From contig NZ_JAQPCN010000005.1 in the NCBI RefSeq assembly GCF_028464225.1, positions 184,382-248,381 on the forward strand: a stretch of 64,000 bases of DNA, given 5' to 3'. The first letter of the stretch is position 1. Every line of letters begins with the position of its first letter. The position numbers and the translations under genes are program-made. The notes under the pieces were generated by a model. It saw only the letters and a list, made by a program, of their open reading frames with translations, was not told the DNA's origin and did not search any database. This DNA is from Zeaxanthinibacter sp. PT1. Lineage in GTDB: Bacteria; Bacteroidota; Bacteroidia; Flavobacteriales; Flavobacteriaceae. This document shows, one piece after another, positions 61,908 through 64,000 of the stretch.

Positions 61908-62603
61908 TTAGTGGGAAGTTTTTTCAGAATGCTTCTTCAGGTAGCCCGGAAAATTTTCTTTAAATCGATTAAGCCGAGGTACAGATACATTCCTGATATA
62001 GGAATTATTAGGATTCTTATGCTCATAGTCCTGGTGATATTCCTCTGCTTCATAAAAAATATCCAAGGGTTTAACTTCAGTGACTATGGGCTGGCTGTAG
62101 ACTTTATTGTCTTCTAAGGCCTTGATATATTGTTCGATGAATGCCTTTTCTGATTCGGATTGGTAGAAGGCGATCGATCGGTATTGAGGACCGCGATCCG
62201 GACCTTGGCGGTTAAGGGTAGTTGGATCGTGTGATCCGAAGAACACCTGCACCAATTCCTGGAAACTTATTTTCTCCTTATCGTAATACACTTTAACGGC
62301 TTCCGCATGGGTAGTCCGCCCGTAACTGACGGCTTCGTAAGTAGGATTTTCTTCTTTACCGCCGGCATAGCCTGAAACAACTTCGGCAACACCGCGGACA
62401 CTTTCAAAAATAGCTTCTACACACCAAAAGCAACCACTTGCAAAATAAGCAGTTTCATAGGCTGACAAGTCCTGGGGAAAGTCTGCTTTAACAGTTTCCT
62501 GACGGGGAGTACTCTCTTCGACCTTCTTCTTGTTATTCGAGGATTGGCAAGATGGCGCCAGTAATAAGGCGAAAACCATCAAAACCGGGGTAAATATTTT
62601 CAT
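61908..62603 (-). CDS. msrA: Peptide methionine-S-sulfoxide reductase A, exported
   Basis: Repairs oxidised methionine in envelope proteins (231 aa). N-terminal lipoprotein-like signal (LLLAPSC) then the MsrA domain: YFASGCFWCVEAIFESVRG with catalytic GCFWC, VVSGYAGGKEENPTYEAV, GRTTHAEAVKV, and AEEYHQDYEHKN near the C-terminus. No fused MsrB domain. It is the last named gene before the repeat region. Confidence 0.96.
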   Translation of the reverse strand: MKIFTPVLMVFALLLAPSCQSSNNKKKVEESTPRQETVKADFPQDLSAYETAYFASGCFWCVEAIFESVRGVAEVVSGYAGGKEENPTYEAVSYGRTTHAEAVKVYYDKEKISFQELVQVFFGSHDPTTLNRQGPDRGPQYRSIAFYQSESEKAFIEQYIKALEDNKVYSQPIVTEVKPLDIFYEAEEYHQDYEHKNPNNSYIRNVSVPRLNRFKENFPGYLKKHSEKTSH

Positions 62604-62810
62604 AGCTTTTTTTTAAGGAATTCAATTTACAAACATCTCAACTGAATTTGTTTTAATTTTTGTTAAGATACCGTACAGTTAATGACTGATCTACCTATAG
62701 TTACGGGAGGGGTAGATTAAAGGTTCAGTTATGAAGAATAAAATTACTTATCGCCTGATCGAAATTATTCGGGTAGCAATGTAACTATCGGTACCGGAGA
62801 GTTGTGGGCT
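62604..62810. other. Intergenic spacer with hairpin upstream of the repeat array
   Basis: ATCTACC (62689-62695) and GGTAGAT (62711-62717) form a 7-bp stem. No protein frame. A TAATTTTTG-like string on the plus strand is one base too long for a -7 box. Confidence 0.35.
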
Positions 62811-62945
62811 AGTTTGCAGTTAGCAGTTAGCAGTTTGCAGTTTGCAGTTTGCAGTAGGCAGTAGAGCTTATGACTTCTATGCTCAGAACTGCTATCTCCT
62901 ATCTCTTTTGTAACTGTGTCCCTATGTAACTGTGTCCCTTAATTG
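62811..62945. repeat. Repeat unit A0, short type, with 7-bp microrepeats
   Basis: Begins with tandem AGTTTGC/AGTTAGC 7-mers (62811-62874), then CTCAGAACTGCTATCT and TGTAACTGTGTCCC tandem pieces. It resembles unit C but lacks its header. Confidence 0.65.
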
Positions 62946-63179
62946 ACTGCAAGCTTCCTGCAGTGTAAATCTTTATCTTAGACTCGGGGAGGGGTCATAG
63001 GCCCCCTCGGGGCCGTTTTAGGTTTGAAGTTCGAGGTTCGAGGTTTGAACTTTTATTATCATCACCCGTCCCAGCTGGTACGTTCCTGCCCTGACTGGGT
63101 TCATTCAGACTTGCATGCTGTAACCTTGCTACTTTGTACCTATGTCCCTTTGTACCTGTGTCCCATTGTACCCAAACCC
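62946..63179. repeat. Repeat unit A, long type, 234 bp
   Basis: Header, hairpin GGCCCC-CTC-GGGGCC (63000-63014), GGTTTGAAGTTCGAGG microrepeats, a unique ~80-bp middle (TTATTATCATCACCCGTCCC on) and GTACCTATGTCCC tandem pieces. Confidence 0.85.
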
Positions 63180-63413
63180 ACTGCAAGCTTCCTGCAGTGT
63201 AAATCTTTATCTTAGACTCGGGGAGGGGTCACAGGCCCCCTCGGGGCCATTTGGGGTTTGAAGTTCGAGGTTCGAGGTTTGAACTTTTATTATCATCACC
63301 CGTCCCAGCTGGTACGTTCCTGCCCTGACTGGGTTCATTCAGACTTGCATGCTGTAACCTTGCTACTTTGTACCTATGTCCCTTTGTACCTGTGTCCCAT
63401 TGTACCCAAACCC
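63180..63413. repeat. Repeat unit B, long type, 234 bp
   Basis: Nearly identical to unit A; the few differences lie around the hairpin (63234-63248) and the bases just after it. Confidence 0.85.
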
Positions 63414-63582
63414 ACTGCAAGCTTCCTGCAGTGTAAATCTTTATCTTAGACTCGGGGAGGGGTTTAGAACCCCGGGTTAGCAGTTAACAGTTGGCATTAG
63501 AGGTTATGATTTCTTCGCTCACAACTGCTATCTTCAATCCCCCATTGTCCCTTTGTAACCCTGTACCTATGTCCCTCACTGA
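63414..63582. repeat. Repeat unit C, short type, 169 bp
   Basis: Shares the header but then switches to GTTAGCAGTTAACAGTTGGC-like sequence. Its post-header hairpin is GGGGTT-TAG-AACCCC (63459-63473): different bases, same shape and loop length as in long units. Confidence 0.8.
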
Positions 63583-63816
63583 ACTGCAAGCTTCCTGCAA
63601 TGTAAATCTTTATCTTAGACTCGGGGAGGGGTCATAGGCCACCTCGGGGCCGTTTGAGGTTTGAAGTTCGAGGTTCGAGGTTTGAACTTTTATTATCATC
63701 ACCCGTCCCAGCTGGTACGTTCCTGCCCTGACTGGGTTCATTCAGACTTGCATGCTGTAACCTTGCTACTTTGTACCTATGTCCCTTTGTACCTGTGTCC
63801 CATTGTACCCAAACCC
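63583..63816. repeat. Repeat unit D, long type, 234 bp
   Basis: As units A and B, with one mismatch in the hairpin stem (GGCCAC-CTC-GGGGCC, 63637-63651). Confidence 0.85.
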
Positions 63817-63882
63817 ACTGCAAGCTTTCTGCAGTCAAAGGATGTATCTTTTATCCGGGGAGGGATTCAGCATCCCCCTCCA
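63817..63882. repeat. Truncated repeat unit E with terminator-like hairpin
   Basis: A diverged header (ACTGCAAGCTTTCTGCAG), then GGAGGGAT-TCAGC-ATCCCCCTCC (63859-63881). It lies just after the stop of the minus-strand gene entering from the right. Confidence 0.6.
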
Positions 63883-63885
63883 TAC

Positions 63886-64000
63886 TCATACCTTCATCTT
63901 TATTATTTCGTAAAAGAATTTCCGCAGCCCTGCCTTCCCGACCAGCAGATCTGTTTCTGCGATAAAGTGCACCTCAAAACTACCATAAACTGTTATTGAA
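63886..64000 (-). CDS. C-terminal fragment of an unknown gene, cut by window edge
   Basis: The minus strand is open from the right edge for 37 residues (VYGSFEVHFIAETDLLVGKA, then RKFFYEIIKMKV) to TGA at 63886-63888. The other two minus frames stop early. Composition is protein-like, and a hairpin follows the stop by 4 bases, which supports a real 3' end. The product is not recognisable. Confidence 0.45.
   Translation of the reverse strand, partial: SITVYGSFEVHFIAETDLLVGKAGLRKFFYEIIKMKV

Larger units (their letters stand above)
62811..63882. repeat. Modular non-coding repeat array (two unit types)
   Basis: Five copies of a ~50-bp header (starts ACTGCAAGCTTCCTGCAGTG at 62946, 63180, 63414, 63583, 63817) delimit units with spacings 234, 234, 169 and 234. 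Long units (62946, 63180, 63583) are ~98% identical; the short unit at 63414 resembles the sequence just before the first header (62811-62945). No unit codes for a credible protein. The header has CACTGCA/TGCAGTG inverted arms, and after each header lies a small hairpin. A CRISPR array is excluded, because the inter-header parts are themselves repeats. Confidence 0.85.

Noticed and set aside
62995..63838. Three near-identical 63-68-aa minus ORFs and matching plus ORFs in the array
   Set aside because: They arise from the repeat sequence itself, span the micro-repeats, have no signals or start context, and read as protein equally in both strands.
62946..63882. CRISPR array (regular ~50-bp repeats with long spacers)
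   Set aside because: The sequences between headers are near-identical repeats rather than unique spacers, header length and spacing are atypical, and no cas gene is present.

Overview
The window reads as a chromosomal segment of a marine-type Flavobacteriaceae bacterium (Bacteroidota). The evidence is a type IX secretion (type B) C-terminal sorting domain, two SusC/FecA-style TonB-dependent receptors with carboxypeptidase-regulatory N-termini, DUF4856/imelysin lipoproteins, a DUF5606 protein, Bacteroidota-type promoter boxes (TAnnTTTG, often without a good -33), weak Shine-Dalgarno sequences and several TTG starts. Base composition is moderate and even. I saw no rRNA, tRNA, transposase, integrase, prophage or CRISPR array. 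Most of the window is ordinary core genome.

Layout. 1-5.9 kb: the 3' part of a TonB receptor gene, a small secreted-protein gene broken by an in-frame amber codon, then pyrD, a LysE-family exporter and HMG-CoA lyase. 5.9-12.3 kb: a four-gene operon (DUF4856 lipoprotein, imelysin lipoprotein, HTTM/gamma-carboxylase-like membrane protein, TonB receptor) behind a full promoter flanked by two near-identical 21-nt palindromes. It is most likely an iron-controlled uptake system. 12.3-19.5 kb: a small ORF with its own terminator, a Cys-rich protein, guaB, a secreted thioredoxin, lysA, a Lon-N-domain protein, sucC, a DUF1456 protein and a TerB-like protein. 19.5-28.2 kb: hsp20, an S9 peptidase, uvrB, a T9SS-sorted protein and an ABC exporter pair. 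28.2-38.8 kb: a divergent kinase-like protein, an NdpA-like nucleoid protein, heme A synthase, a CCA-adding enzyme, tsaC, three surface-polysaccharide genes around a divergent promoter, dapD, ruvX, def and DUF5606.

39.3-48.3 kb: an eight-gene minus-strand operon of mostly exported hydrolases (S10 carboxypeptidase, GH20 hexosaminidase, SGNH hydrolase, alpha/beta hydrolase, SRAP, SMP-30, D-aminoacylase-like, TolB-like). It lies between DUF5606 and mazG, genes I recall as neighbours in related genomes. 48.5-56.7 kb: mazG, a MATE exporter, a PAP2 phosphatase and GT39 transferase facing a polyprenyl-phosphate glycosyltransferase/flippase pair (probably one lipid-linked-sugar module), meaB and DUF2911. 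56.9-62.6 kb: an Ohr-like protein lacking its peroxidatic Cys, galM, an ECF sigma/anti-sigma-like/DUF4097 operon with a recognisable ECF promoter, a CBM9-like lipoprotein and msrA. 62.6-64 kb: a non-coding modular repeat array made of two unit types that share a ~50-bp header, next to the 3' end of a gene entering from the right edge.

The most unusual items are the twin-operator iron operon with a gamma-carboxylase-like enzyme, the kinase-like protein at 28.2 kb, the metal-ligand-poor D-aminoacylase homologue, the Cys-to-Ser Ohr homologue, the palindrome cluster before hsp20, and the repeat array at the right edge. All function calls rest on reading motifs by eye; no database search was run.
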